Positions 1 to 12,000 of a DNA stretch of 64,000 nucleotides are shown here, piece by piece. Both the position numbers and the translations under genes were made by a program. The DNA is taken from NCBI RefSeq assembly GCF_051020765.1, contig NC_134943.1:1054001-1118000 (forward strand). The letters are read 5' to 3'. Under the pieces are notes generated by a model. That model saw nothing but the letters and a program-made list of their open reading frames with translations, was not told the DNA's origin and ran no database searches. The DNA comes from Lasioglossum baleicum. Taxonomy: Eukaryota; Arthropoda; Insecta; Hymenoptera; Halictidae. Numbering within the stretch: position 1 is the first letter of the stretch; every line of letters starts with the position of its first letter.

Positions 1-1181
1 GTCAACCTTTCGCCTTGCGATTATGTAAGACCTCGGACTGACTGACCTTTAGGTTCGTTCATGGCATGCGGCATTTACGTAATTTACCGATTACGATGTA
101 TTAGAGCCTTCTGAACCTAGAAACTAGTTCTCCTTCTCGCTCTAATATTTTTAAGATAGGCTAAACACATGTCCCATCCCCCTTCTGCCAGGTTGCACCC
201 GATAAAGTATTCGCCCTTTGATGGCGATCCCAGCTTTTAATGAGATCAGTACAGTATAGCTAGCGCTCGTTATGCGCGACCCTTTTTCACTAATTTCATC
301 AGTCCACTGTAGAAAGGCGGGATTCGTTTCGCGAATTGGGCACAGGGTACAATAGGACCTCGATTATCCGAACCGCCAATGTCTGAAACCTTCAGTACCC
401 TAACATGCTTCTTCAGATGTAAGTAGCTCAATATACAGAGCTTCATATGTAACACTATATTTATTGTACAAATAATATTTGTACACTTCTGCAATGCAAG
501 TCCTGTGCGCCAGTGCTTCCTTCCTTCCCCACTGCATTTTTCGCAACAGTGAATAATGAACCAGCACCACAAGCATGTTATCGCGTTCATTCTTTCGGGG
601 TACAGTCACCTTTCTTTATTTATACCTTTTACGCATCATCACCCATTTTTGTACAAAATGGTCAAAAATTGTAATCCCAAAGAAAATATATTATCTTTTT
701 ATTATTTTCTATTATTCGACATTAAAATTAATGTTTTATCCTATTATTAGTCTAATTATTATTCAATCAAAAGGCCTGGATTATAATTTCCTTAAATAAA
801 TATTTCGATTTCCCACCACAAGGGTTTTCCTGTCAATTACCATGCATTACGATTATCAATATATTTTTATGTCTAGTAACATATTCTAACTTCACATTTT
901 AGGTAAAATGGTCGTATGTCGATTTTTATGCTGATAGCACGATGCACATTAATAATTTATTATAAATTACGAAATAAAAGATGAGCTCAGATATTTTATG
1001 GTTTATATTATAAAATTATGAATGAAAATTAATTCCGCTTTTTCTAATAATATTAACCAATTGATATTAATTTCGTACGATATAAATAAAATCACGTGAT
1101 TGTTCTAATAATAATATTTAATACGAAATATATAAAAATGTTAAAAACAAGTAGATTTATATGTATTTTTGTCATATATCA
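1..1181. other. AT-rich intergenic DNA, no gene seen
   Basis: Only short, overlapping open frames without recognisable protein features occur here, and none is flanked by convincing splice signals. From about 640 onward the sequence is very AT-rich. I see no RNA gene and no repeat with clear ends before the inverted-repeat element that begins near 1182. Confidence 0.5.
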
Positions 1182-2067
1182 TAGAGGTCGACAAGTTTTG
1201 CTCGTTTCGGCCGTTTTTCGAGGGCTACGTCCCTTTTTTACGCAACCTCAGGCCCGCACTATACAGGGTGTCCCAAAATTCGTGAAAATCCCGAAAGGGG
1301 GTGGTTCCTGAGACCATTCTAAGAGACATTTTCCTTTGCACCAAAGTCAACTGCGGCTTTGTTTAGGAGTTATTAACGAAAAACACGGACCAATCAGAGC
1401 GCGCCCTGGGCCGCCGCGCCGTCACGATGCGATGTCACGGCGTACCGCGACACTCGCTTGCCGGCGCGGCTTGGCGCGCCGGGCCAGGGCGCGCTCTGAT
1501 TGGTCCGTGTTTTTCGTTAATAACTCCTAAACAAAGCCGCGGATAACATTTTTGCAAAGGAAAATGTCGCTTGAAATGGTCTCAGGAACCACCCCCTTTC
1601 GGGATTTTCACGAATTTTGGGACACCCTGTATGTACTGCGTGTGGCGCATTAGGGCGACACCCGTATCAATAGGTTTCCACATTACCATTACCGAAGAGG
1701 AACTATTGTAAATGCGTTTCTTTTTCGCCAATGGTATCCCCTGTAAGCCTATTCCACTATGTCGCACATGATAATTTCGGTAAAAATAATAAATTTGAAA
1801 AATAAATTCGGAAGATTTTGAAAATAGTTTTTAATATGGGCAATGCTTGGTAAATCCCAGTAAATCCGAAATGTCGAATGGAAGGCTGGACGACGCTGTT
1901 CGCATTGATACGGATGTTGCCCTAATGCAACACGAGCAGTTTATACAACGGTACGGGCCTGAGCTGGCTCGCGAATTAGGGCCGTCACGGGAAGCGAGGC
2001 GGGTGGCCGAATAAGGGGATGTAGCCCTCGAAAAACGGCCGAAACGAGCAAAACTTGCCGACCTCTG
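1182..2067. mobile_element. Long-inverted-repeat (foldback) element, hAT-like ends, interrupted
   Basis: The left end (1182-1235) and right end (2014-2067) are inverted copies about 54 bp long with roughly four mismatches, starting (C/T)AGAGGTCGRCAAGTTTTG. Pairing resumes further in: CTCAGGCCCG is shared, and 1648-1671 pairs with 1904-1927. The arms are therefore much longer once the MITE at 1264-1629 is removed from the left one. The terminal CAGAGGTCGGCAA resembles hAT-superfamily ends (family knowledge). No matching 8-bp target duplication was found at the outer borders, so the class is tentative. No transposase is encoded. Confidence 0.65.
1264..1629. mobile_element. 366-bp palindromic MITE, copy 1 (TA target)
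   Basis: This element is bounded by CAGGGTGTCCCAAAATTCGT and its inverse, with TA on both sides (1262-1263, 1630-1631). Almost the whole element is a foldback; only about 40 bp around 1418-1460 is unpaired. The GC-rich centre contrasts with the AT-rich surroundings. A second copy of identical length lies at 36591-36956. TA duplication and the terminal sequence fit a Tc1/mariner-type non-autonomous element. The 64-codon open frame inside is a by-product of the palindrome. In this copy the right arm has diverged slightly from the left (around 1541-1575). Confidence 0.85.
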
Positions 2068-2069
2068 TG

Positions 2070-2592
2070 CAGAGATTAATCGATTAAAATTTTAATCATG
2101 ATTGATTGATTAATATATGTATATGATTAAAAAAAGAAATCGTCAAAAAATCGGCGATTGATTCAATCGATTGATGAAGTTAATCGTCAATCGTTGATTA
2201 AATGAAGAAATCGTCAAAAAATCGGCGATTGATTCAATCGATTGATTTCAATCGTTGATTAAAAAAAGGAATCGTCGAAAAAAAACATAAAAGCACGTAA
2301 ACAGAATTTGTATTATGGATCAAATGACAATACACCTACAAACTCAGTTTACATTTTTTTCAGTATTCATACAGTTCTGATTACGTATTTCATTCCGAAA
2401 TTTCAGCAGTTAATCATTAATCAATTATCCGATTGACGATTAATAATCGTTAATCGCAATTAACGATTAATAAGTATTTAATCGTTAACCACAATTTTAA
2501 CGACTAAACGAGGAGATTAATTGTTAATTGTGATTAACGATTGAAGTAGAAATTTAGTCGTCAATCGTTGATTAAATTTTTGCCCAACTCTG
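2070..2592. mobile_element. hAT-type MITE with 8-bp target duplication
   Basis: The element starts CAGAGATTAATCGATT and ends TTTGCCCAACTCTG, the inverse of a typical hAT start (CAGAGTTGGGCAAA). Flanking octamers are CCTCTGTG (2062-2069) and CCTCTGAG (2593-2600), matching at 7 of 8 positions. The inside is built from variants of TTAATCGTTAATCG and CGATTGATT on both strands. It has inserted exactly at the right end of the preceding inverted-repeat element, so it is younger than that element. It encodes no protein. Confidence 0.75.
2136..2268. repeat. 71-bp tandem duplication inside the hAT MITE
   Basis: The block starting GAAATCGTCAAAAAATCGGC at 2136 recurs at 2207, a period of 71 bp. The second unit has lost about 10 bp near its end. 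The units themselves contain CGATTGATTCAATCGATTG inverted motifs. Confidence 0.8.
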
Positions 2593-2600
2593 CCTCTGAG

Positions 2601-2798
2601 TATAGCATATATGTATAAAATATGTGTGTGAGCCATTGTACCTAGCGACATCTAGAATGATTAAATAGTTATTGCATCAGAAGTGTGTACAGAAACGTGA
2701 CTTCAGAAGCGCTCAAAAACGGCATAAAAGATTAATCTAATACACAGAATTAATGCAATTGATTGCATACATTCTTAAGAATTCTGAAACATACAATC
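2601..2798 (+). other. 5' flank of the Maf-like gene
   Basis: This AT-rich interval lies between the hAT MITE and the start codon of the pyrophosphatase gene. It probably holds the promoter and 5' UTR. I see no clear TATA box or initiator that can be singled out. Confidence 0.3.
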
Positions 2799-3812
2799 AT
2801 GCTGGAACAAACTATGCAAACTTTAGCAATGGGTAGAGTAATTTTAGCTAGTGGCTCTCCCAGACGGCATGAACTGATAAAACAATTGGTAATTCTTTTT
2901 GTAATATTATGTATGCACATACTGTCATCACTTTGAGAACTATCGTTAAACTAAAAGTATACTTTTATGGAAATTATGTTAACATGTAACTTACTATTGT
3001 AATTTTTTATTTTATATCAAGTTTATGATTAGCCAATTCTTGGAATAAGAATATTTGTAATAGATAGATAGATGGATAAAACATTTTCATACTATGTCAT
3101 TAAGAAAACGTTTCTGATTTGATATCAGGGTATTAACGCAGAGATAGTACCTTCATTATACGATGAAGCTCTAGATAGATCTACATATACAAATTATGGA
3201 AAATATGTTCAAGACATAGCAAAGTATAAAGTATTAGAAGTATATAACAGACTAAAAGAAGATTCTAAACCAATTTCTTTAATAATTGGTGCCGATACTA
3301 TGGTTACGATGGGTGATATTATTTATGGAAAACCAAAAGATAAGCCTCAAGCATTTGAAATGTTATCGAGGTAAAAAAAACAATTTAGATGTAAATGATT
3401 AATGTACTTGCACGAGTAAAACTAAAAATATCATTGTACTTTAGACTAGCAAATAGAGAACATGTAGTTTATACAGGAGTATGTTTGAAAACACCAAAGA
3501 CAGAGTTGAACTTTTATGAATCTACAAAAGTAAAGTTTGGCGATATATCTCCAGTACAAATAGATGCATATATAAAATCAGGAGAGCCTTTGTGAGTGGT
3601 ATTGCTTTATAGTTTCATATCGCTATTTAGGAAGAAATGATTACATATTCTATATAATAATTTTCATGTACAGCGACAAAGCTGGAGGATATGGCGTGCA
3701 AGGTCTCGGTGGATGTCTTATTGAAAGAATTGACGGTGATTATTATACTGTGATGGGCATGCCCTTATATTCAATTACAAAACAATTGAATACACTTTTC
3801 TCCAATAGCTAA
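2799..3812 (+). CDS. Maf/HAM1-type nucleoside triphosphate pyrophosphatase (ASMTL N-terminal domain-like)
   Basis: Four exons are supported: 2799-2888, 3129-3370, 3445-3591 and 3674-3812, joined by GT/AG introns of 74-240 bp. They give a 205-residue protein ending in TAA, the usual size for a stand-alone Maf protein. Family landmarks are visible: ASGSPRR at residues 17-23 (phosphate-binding start of the fold), GADTMV at 84-89 with the catalytic-type Asp86, and DKAGGYGVQG at 161-170. Maf proteins hydrolyse non-canonical or modified nucleotides, and dTTP/UTP, to the monophosphate plus pyrophosphate; they act as cytosolic house-cleaning enzymes. Vertebrates carry this domain fused in ASMTL, but here it stands alone, as in insects. 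ATG at 2799 is the first in-frame start before the conserved motif. Fis1 follows on the same strand 870 bp downstream. Confidence 0.93.
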
Positions 3813-3846
3813 TATCCAATATTGTCAAGTTAATAATTTACTTTAA

Positions 3847-3852
3847 AATAAA
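3847..3852 (+). terminator. Polyadenylation signal AATAAA for the Maf-like gene
   Basis: A canonical AATAAA occurs 35 bp after the stop codon in an AT-rich 3' UTR. Further AATAAA copies follow near 3976 and 4006, so alternative cleavage is possible. Confidence 0.5.
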
Positions 3853-4089
3853 CATTGATAAAAAAGAGAGAACTGTTTATGTAAGTTTAACCATTGTACA
3901 TATTATGCACAAAAAATTTAGAATTTCTTTTAAATGTAACTAATTAACATTTTTAAAGAGTAGAATGCAAAGAACAATAAAACGGACATTTTATCATTTT
4001 CTGATTAATAAAGTTGATATATGAATTGTTGTCTTCCAAGCATTCGCTTTGAATCGTTGTATGTATATATTAATCGTAAAATTTTGTGT

Positions 4090-4390
4090 TTAACCCTTTG
4101 CACTCCGAATTATTTTTCAATTTTGTTGCCAACAACTCCCTACTATTTGAAGTGTTTCATTTGAAATTTACTTGAAAGGACAGTTCCTCGACTGCTACTT
4201 ATTTTAAACAATTGTGTTTACTAATTATATTAAATACAGCTCTCAAACTTTGTTGTAATTTATATTTGTGGAACTTATATTTGTTTTTAACACATAAAGG
4301 AAGAACCAAATACACATAAAAACCCGTTTTGTATATATTTTTCTATCTCTGACGTCGAGTCACACTCGACAAAGGAGTGCAACGGGTTAT
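4090..4390. mobile_element. piggyBac-type MITE, copy 1 (TTAA target)
   Basis: This 301-bp element starts TTAACCCTTTGCACTCC and ends GGAGTGCAACGGGTTAT. The termini are inverted copies, and the TTAA/TTAT flank fits piggyBac insertion. A copy at 46644-46945 is alignable end to end and has intact TTAA on both sides. It has no coding capacity. It lies between the Maf 3' end and the Fis1 promoter, only about 300 bp from the Fis1 start codon. Confidence 0.8.
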
Positions 4391-4684
4391 TAGAAAGAAA
4401 GTTAAGTTTTATTTTTAAAAAAAAAGTTGTTTAGTACTGACGTGGCTGTACAATCATTTAAACCGCGCTTATTATGGCGCGGCGCTGCTTCACCAATGAG
4501 TGGCTTTCCATGTATCTACAATGGAAAAGTATGTATCGGAGCACTTGATTGTTTCTTTACCTTTGACAGTCCGAGTTGTTGGAACGTAGTTGATGGTTTT
4601 GTGATGAGTTCTTTGCGTTTAAGGTAGAATTTAGAACAGGATAAATTATTACGTCGTATAATTCGTGTACATTCGTATGAGAAA

Positions 4685-7235
4685 ATGGAGGACGTTTTAG
4701 AAGAAGTTGTTTCTTCTGACGATTTGAAGGTAAGTCAATCTAATAAAAAATGAATATGTGAATACTATTATTAGCTTGTTCAAGTTTTCTGTATATATTT
4801 TAGGATAATAACATCGAGTGTATTACGATATTAAAATTAAGTAACTTTCCTCACCGTATTTTTCAATTCCAGGCAGAGCGTACTATTTTTAGAGGTTATG
4901 TAGGATTAATTTAATATTCCACAACCTTTAAAAGTTGTTATTGTCATTTGTGTTTTATAGAATTGTAAAAGGCGTTCAAGTAACGTTATTTAGATGCATA
5001 AACTATATTTTAGAACTATGATTCACGATGCGTGATGCAATAATTTAGTCATGTTATATATACATATGTATATTACATATATATGTATACAAATTTTTTT
5101 CCAGACTTTTGAACACATATACCATGAACAATTACTTTCATCATTTGTGACGCAAAAGGCACAGTTTGAGTATGCATGGTGTCTTGTCAGAAGTAAATAT
5201 CCAGCGGATATTCGAAAAGGAATAATTTTGATGGAAGATCTTTACAACAATCATTCGGAGTCAGAGAGACGAGATTGCCTTTATTATTTAGCCATTGGAA
5301 ATGCTAGAATAAAAGTAGTATTGATTGACTTATTTGGCATATGATTTACAATTGAATATTAATCGATCATTTATTATATTTATAGGAATATACAAAGGCT
5401 TTACAATATGTTAGAGCATTTCTTGAAGTTGAACCTGGAAATAAACAAGTGCAACATCTGGAGACGCTGATCAGGAAAAAGATGGAAAAAGGTTTTCTAT
5501 TTATAATTTATTATTGGCTTTGACAACTAAGAAATATTATGCAAAGTGCTTCGCTGCTTCTGCGTCCAATACATAGCATCACTAGGCATTCATTTTATTT
5601 TATATTATTTCTAGTTGTATTAGTACTTTCGTGGGTTAGTAGTTACTATATTTCTTTTAGTTCGGAATGATCACACACAATAATGGCTGAATTAATTTTT
5701 TCTTGTCTTAAAATAATATGCGCTTTGTACATTGTCATTTAATATACAATATATCTGTATTAACTAGAATTAAGAGACATATTAGCAGTATTACGATAAA
5801 TTATATTTCTTTTGTGATATATTTTTATCATCTTGGTACAGTACAAATACTGTATTCTTGTACCTCAACTTTAATGCAATTTAAGACAGGAAAGTCAGTT
5901 TGAAAATGCAATAAATAATATGCATTATTACAAAGATATGACTACCAGCGTTTTCGCAATTGTTAAGGTATGCATGGTCAAAGCATGGTCAAAGACCTGG
6001 CAGTTAGGGAGTAGCCTAAATTCTGCCTTCTCAATATGATCAACAACTATCATAGCAACTTAAAGTGTGGGGTTTTAAAGTATACATAAAAGACATAATC
6101 TATAAAGCATGTCTCCTGTAGGTTGCTATGTCAACAATGTTAGAAATCAAATTTCTTCTTCTTCGTTGATTTTTGTGAAATGCATCACTTATGATCTGCT
6201 TAAATTTTTTGATCGAGATACTGAGGACATTCGATCAAACCAAGAAAATGCTTTGTCCTCATAGAAAAAATTTCTTTATTCACGACTGAATAGTATTATT
6301 ACTGCTCACCTTTTGAACATATCTGGAAATGATGACTGCATCAGGAAACAATGATGCATTGTTTATGACTACGCATAGCGCATTTGAACCTTGGAGTTCA
6401 ATTGTAGTGGTTAAAAAGATTTGCATTTATAATGTCAAGCATAAAGTAAACATCACAGTCGTACTTGGCAAAGATCGCTGGTGTATAAATATAAATTTAA
6501 TATACAACTATAATATACATATACTGATCATGACAGGTTATTCGATGAATAGCTTGTTTGAAATTGCCGAGTCTAGTGTTACTTCTTCGAATATTCTCAC
6601 GCTTTTATGCTCAAGAATAGTTTATTGAATAATTATTGTTCAGTTTGTTTGCTCATTTGGGCTTTAAATTAGTTTAGGATTGCTATGCGAATAGCTTTAG
6701 AATTGTTTACACCTGTATGTGTTTGTACAAAATAGAGCATCTTACATTTTTTTAATAACTGTTTATAGCAATTTTGTTACTAACCACTGCATTAACATTA
6801 AATCGTAAAGTTCATATAGTGCGTACATAGTTGATTAGATTAGTATGTGATAAGAGATATCACGAGATAGAGAGATATTACGTGTACGTATTTTATATTG
6901 TAAATTAATATCCATATTTATTGCTTAAATGTTAGAATCGGAGCAGGTGTTTTTATTCTTTTAGTACTATATATTTTCCACTTTCTTCTTGTATAGTATT
7001 TGCGTTTAATAAAAATAGTGTGACGAAAGGAAATCATTTTGGTTATGGTGCTTAATTTAATAGCAATGTCTTAATATTCAAAGTGAAAAAAATCTGAGTG
7101 TCATACATTGTTACTAGTATTATATGTATTTTTTTTACAGAGGGTCTCTACGGCATAGCCATTGCAGGAGGGGTTATTATCGGTGTTGCAAGTATTCTTG
7201 GCCTTGGTATTGCAATGACCAAAAAAATGACATAA
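4685..7235 (+). CDS. Fis1: Mitochondrial fission 1 protein
   Basis: Four exons (4685-4729, 5105-5314, 5386-5491, 7141-7235) with GT/AG junctions encode 151 residues, the normal Fis1 length. The cytosolic part is the two-repeat TPR-like bundle, with AQFEYAWCLVRSKY, RDCLYYLAIGNARIKEYTKA and VEPGNKQV as the most family-typical stretches. The C-terminal tail anchor is about residues 125-145 (AIAGGVIIGVASILGLGIAM) followed by the basic TKKMT end, which directs insertion into the outer mitochondrial and peroxisomal membranes. Fis1 helps recruit fission factors at these membranes. The last intron (5492-7140) is 1.65 kb, far longer than the others, and holds no recognisable gene. A likely AATAAA lies at 7519-7524. 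The start is the first ATG of exon 1 and gives the family's MEDVLEEVVS-type N terminus. Confidence 0.95.
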
Positions 7236-8706
7236 ATTTTTACGTAAACCAAAAATATAACACACATCGTTTGTCCCAATATGTATACTATTGTTTCAGA
7301 CTTTCTTAAGAACTATATCATTCTCTGTATTATAAAATTATGCGTGTATTAAGTTTTTAAATAAGAAAAGTAACTTTTTCCTAGCAATATATTGCGTTAC
7401 TTCATGGAACAGACATTCCGATGTTGTATGTTTTGTGTCGTTTATATGTTTAGTGTATAGAGAGTTTAAAAAAAACTTATTTATTTGGAACCTAGTCGGA
7501 AGAAGAAATATATAATATAAATAAATATTTATCATATAAACGTTTGCTTACACTACAACCTCAGTACACATAATTATATTATTTGTATATACAGCTGAAG
7601 CTATTGTACGATCAACACATGTATTGATACAAAAAATTTTTATCAAAATAAATGTGATTTATCAGAGGAACGTTCGTGTTCGACGATTGAAGATTGTGCT
7701 GGGTGTACGTGTAAAGTGAAAATGTATTAACGCGTCTATCATTGATAATCAACGCCAAATCCGTGCCTCGGTCACCGGTGACTGACAGTAAATTAAATGC
7801 CCCGTGAGTCATAGTTCCGTCCAGTTTAGCAGTAAGATTTAATTATTTAGTATATTATTATTATTTCTGTTAATGAAAATTACATACAACGGCGGTGGAA
7901 ATAGTCATTCCAAATAAACGCGGCGGCGAACGCGTTAACGTGTAATCAGCTTGTTTCCGTAAACAAATTATAATCAGCGCATTAAGTTTCTTGTCAATTC
8001 ATGCATATTGAATCATCCGTTTGTGAGAATGCGATGGTTGGTGGTGAGGGTAACGTGCAACAGAGAAAACCACGTAGATATATACCTTTTATATATAGAT
8101 TTATTGATGACTTCTTAATATCCGTTGATAAAGTTGTTTATGTACAAAATAACGCTGGAATATCCCTATAATATTATCATATTATATTTAATGACCTATG
8201 TTATGGCCCGACGACTCGCCAGAAACCTGCCTGTTCGGTTTCGCGAGTCGACATTATTTGCTTATTTGTTTTACGCCAAAATACGGAGCGCCGCTACTTT
8301 TTTTTTCTTGAACGCGTCGTGTTTCTGTCGGCCTTTTTCCCCCGTTCGCCACAATTATTATTTACAGTCTCGATCGGCCGTCAATTACCGATCGATTGCA
8401 ATCGTTAAGGGGAAGAAAGTCGCTGGAACCGGGACCACGCTCGCCATTATTATATACTTTATAGTAAAGATTCAATAAGTGGGAGAAAATCGTATAGGCG
8501 ATGAATGATTCTTACACGCTATCTTCGGGAGGCTATTTACAAAGAAGACTCTGGTTTGTCGCCCACGGTATAGCATCGATTCCTTGTGTGGTATACGCGC
8601 ACGCAACATTTATTCGAACGAAACCAACATAATTTATGTGACGTAGCTTCGTTTCGGATTTTCTTTTTGTACAATTACCGAATATTCAATGTCGCAGGCG
8701 TCATTT

Positions 8707-8858
8707 TACTGCGGATTTTATGCACTTCTGACAGAAATGAATAAGAGAACGGCAAAACTATACAGTTAGTACATTGACTCATTAAAATGGTCAGAGGAAG
8801 GATTACATTTTCAGTTACCTTCTTCTGTTCCCCACAATGCATAAAGATCCATCGTCTA
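8707..8858. mobile_element. MITE of the GACTGCGGATC family
   Basis: The left end reads TACTGCGGATTTTATGCA and the right end TGCATAAAGATCCATCGTCTA, inverted copies bounded by TA. The same two ends recur through the window as pairs or solo ends (for example 16517-16868, 26573-26777, 54036-54243). The internal start TGACAGAAATGAATAAG matches other copies. TA at the borders suggests a Tc1/mariner-type non-autonomous element. Confidence 0.65.
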
Positions 8859-11069
8859 TCAGTGTGCTAGGAGAAACAGACATTTGCGGAACATTTATTT
8901 TCACCTTTTAACCGAGAAGAAGTAATTCGTTGGCAGATCGTTAAATATAGACCGCAACATTCGACCGATATGTTATTTAATCCTTTGACGAAATCATCGA
9001 AAGAGGAAAGCTGTTTCCCCTGTGTAGGTAAGCACGGTTAAAAGGTTTACATGGCAGTGGAAAGAATCGATAAACATTATCAATCATTCGAGGGTTCAAG
9101 TAAGAAGATTGTGCGTTACAATAGAATACATTTGAAAAAATCGGACATGCTATCCGTGGGTTGTATCGTTAATACTCGGAACACAGGCTCCTCGGTTCGT
9201 GTCGACGAAATCCCAGAAGAGCGCAGCTTCCGAGGATTCAGATGCCACGACGTTACTTAAGTATAGGAATTAATTATTCATGTAGAATTAGCAGCTTGAA
9301 AATACTTTAAGCAGTTTTTAAGGATGCATATTGCTTTCTCAATAAGGCTCCGTTATGCTTTACACGAATGTACAGTGTCATCGAGCATATTTCCGGTCTT
9401 TGCCGAGTGACGCTCCGAAATTGCAATTGTCTTTACTCTTCTTCATTTTTTTTCTCTTTAAAACACGTTATCTCGCTCAACCCCTGTTACGCCGCTAGCT
9501 TCGTGAAGCCCTGTGAGTCCTTTTAGTCTTTGTGAAATTGGAAACGATTTTGAATTCGAAGATCGAAGAACTGGAATGGACACCGAAGTCAACCACTACT
9601 ATATCTATAGAGGCTAGCTAGAGTTCGCCATTTTAGACAATTATTTTGATTATGCGATCGCGCGCTATTCTGTACAATTTCAATTGTTTCTTAACACTTT
9701 ATCGGTTGCTTTTGCTTACGCTAATTTCATTCAATTTCAATCGAATCAGAAGTTCACACGTGTAGCTATCGTCATTACATGTTTATAAAATAATATACTC
9801 TTTTAATTTTGATCTTCACTCAGTGATCACTACTCGAAAATATTTCAGGAAGCATTACAAGTTTTTCAGAGTCTTTCTGTTACTATCTCTGGAGCACCAT
9901 AATTGATCGTTCATGGTAATCACGTATAATTTGTAAACGGACTTGTTATGCGTTCATAACACGACGAACAATGGTCTGATGTTGTGTAACGTTGAAAATC
10001 GTTATACGAAATACGTATTTGTCAGTATAATTGTAATTTTTGTCCGTATATTAATTTTAACTTGAATTCAACGTTGCATTATTAATACTACTGTTAAAAT
10101 TTTATGTACAAATTAACTTCTATTTACCAATCCTTGAATATGTTTTAGCTATCACTCAAGCCAGTAATCCATTATAGCAATTAATCATGGAATTGAATTT
10201 AAACAGTTTTTTAATGGGGCACTTCATTCTCTCACGAATATTTTTCTAAAAATATATGCAATTGTACTTGTTCAGAAACGCTACGAATAAATTCGATCGA
10301 GACTAGACAACGAGAGAATATAAGAAAATTCTGAAGCCAACGCCTTTCTCATTAGAAAATAAGTCAGAAATTGATACAGCCGGGATACACGCTAGGCTGG
10401 GAAAACTTTTAATTGAACCCCGCAGTCGATAAAGTGTTAACAAAAAGGGAAGAACGAAACTGCCGTGACATACTTGGTTTCCTTGTAAAAAAAAAGAAAA
10501 AGAAAAAACGAAAGTGGAAAGTGGAAAAAAGAGAATCGAGCCTGCGTTGAAATAGTTCTACGGTCCATGACTGCAAAAGCGAGGACCAGCGTTAACGGAA
10601 AGCACTTCGATCGACGGTTTTGTAGAAAACTACTTTGAAGGTATCTCGAAACCAATGAGAACTCTAACCCGCCTCTCCTGTGGGAAAGGAACGTGAATGA
10701 ATCGTGTGCATAGATACGAGTTTAGGCGCCGCGGCGCATAGTACTAGATACATACATACGATATAAACACAAGTCGACTTCGAGAAATGATAGGCCTTAC
10801 AAACTATATCGGCATTAAATTTTGTACAATCATTTAATATTCGTGACGTAATTAATTTACTCGATCACACTCACTATTCCTCGCATTTTCTTCTTCTCCA
10901 CTTTACTCCTACCCCCCACCCCCTCGTTCCACGTGTGTCGATTGACTAGCAATACGGTACGATGCAATTAATTAATTCTTCCTCGCAATCGCTTAGTACG
11001 ACAGTCATATCGTAAAATATATAATTTTCTTCCGCCGAACCTACCGTAATAGAGTAATACTCTTTTTTT

Positions 11070-11091
11070 TTCTTCTTCTTCTTCTTCTTCT
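11070..11091. repeat. TTC microsatellite
   Basis: A T-run is followed by about seven TTC units in a pyrimidine-rich stretch. Confidence 0.85.
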
Positions 11092-11469
11092 CCCTATCTA
11101 CGACAGTTGACCCCAACATGTACACGTACGATACACTTAATTACAATCGGATATTTTAATTTTAGGTTCCTTCGGTGCAACGAACATTCGCAGATTCAAT
11201 CGCCGAAAATGCAGACGTTGATCGCTAGGCTGCGGATTTTTATGCAAAAATTGTTTGCATACATTACATCGGACAGGAGTCGAACCGAGGTTTTTATCTT
11301 CCTTATTTTCTTATTTCTCTATTATCTGTAAAATTTTCCATGGTATTATCAGTTTATGACATGCCTATATGCTCAATATTGTCCAGAATATTCACTTCAA
11401 CATTCTATGAATGCGAATGTATATTTTGTAGTACTCAAACGGGACAAAATGATACATCAGTTGTACACG

Positions 11470-11657
11470 TAGAGTCACCAGATTAAGACTTCTGTCCCCA
11501 CTCTACCTTCCCCTTCTACGACGCTATTCCCCACGTATCCGCCACGGCCCGGTCACGTGATGCGTTTCGTATTTGTCGCGCATGTGTCCGGTACTGGCAG
11601 AGAGAGGGTAACTTTTTCCCCACAATTCGTGCTGTCTCCCCTTATCCGGCGACTCTG
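11470..11657. mobile_element. hAT-type MITE, GTCCCCACTCTACC family, copy 1
   Basis: The ends are TAGAGTCACCAG and GGCGACTCTG. Flanking octamers share TGTAC (11462-11469, 11658-11665) and look like a decayed 8-bp duplication. The inside carries GTCCCCACTCTACCTTCCCC and GGCAGAGAGAGGGTAACTTT, both repeated at 13191-13338 and 46490-46600. Confidence 0.65.
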
Positions 11658-11998
11658 TGTACGAACATGAAATATAGTTAATGACACACGTTTCAGATAC
11701 AATGTGAAAATAAATTAAAGCTCTGTAAAATTTATCCCATTGACATCGTAAGGAAAAATTAAAAATAATGTACCTATCAATCTTTTATGTTGTACCACGA
11801 GAGAAAGTTTAGAAAAGTAAAAAAACCACTTCGTATTTCAATAATTTGTAGATATTGTTACCTATATACACATGATTGATAATGACAACAACAAACTAAC
11901 GGTTTCAGGCAGGAATGGGTTAACGTGTGTTATGTTTTTGTGCGAGAACCTAAATTATAGCTACTCATTTTTATAATGAATGCATCAAGTCCGCAGTC

Positions 11999-12000
11999 TA
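11999..12000. mobile_element. Solo right end of the GACTGCGGATC MITE family
   Basis: The sequence ending at this TA, ATGCATCAAGTCCGCAGTCTA, preceded by CTACTCATTTTTATAATGA, is a right terminus of the family. A left-type end occurs at 11226 (TAGGCTGCGGATTTTTATGC). The two could bound one element of about 775 bp that contains the hAT MITE at 11470, but this pairing is unproven. Confidence 0.45.

Noticed and set aside
1336..1530. 64-codon frame repeated almost identically at 36663
   Set aside because: The match is explained by the palindromic MITE. The frame crosses the foldback and has no protein features.
4427..4627. 66-codon frame just upstream of Fis1
   Set aside because: It lies in the presumed promoter/5' UTR of Fis1, shows no domain and is better explained as chance.
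11276..11290. Minus-strand GGTTCGACTCC resembling a tRNA B box
   Set aside because: The bases around it do not form a T-arm stem, and no A box, anticodon arm or acceptor stem can be drawn. Not a tRNA.
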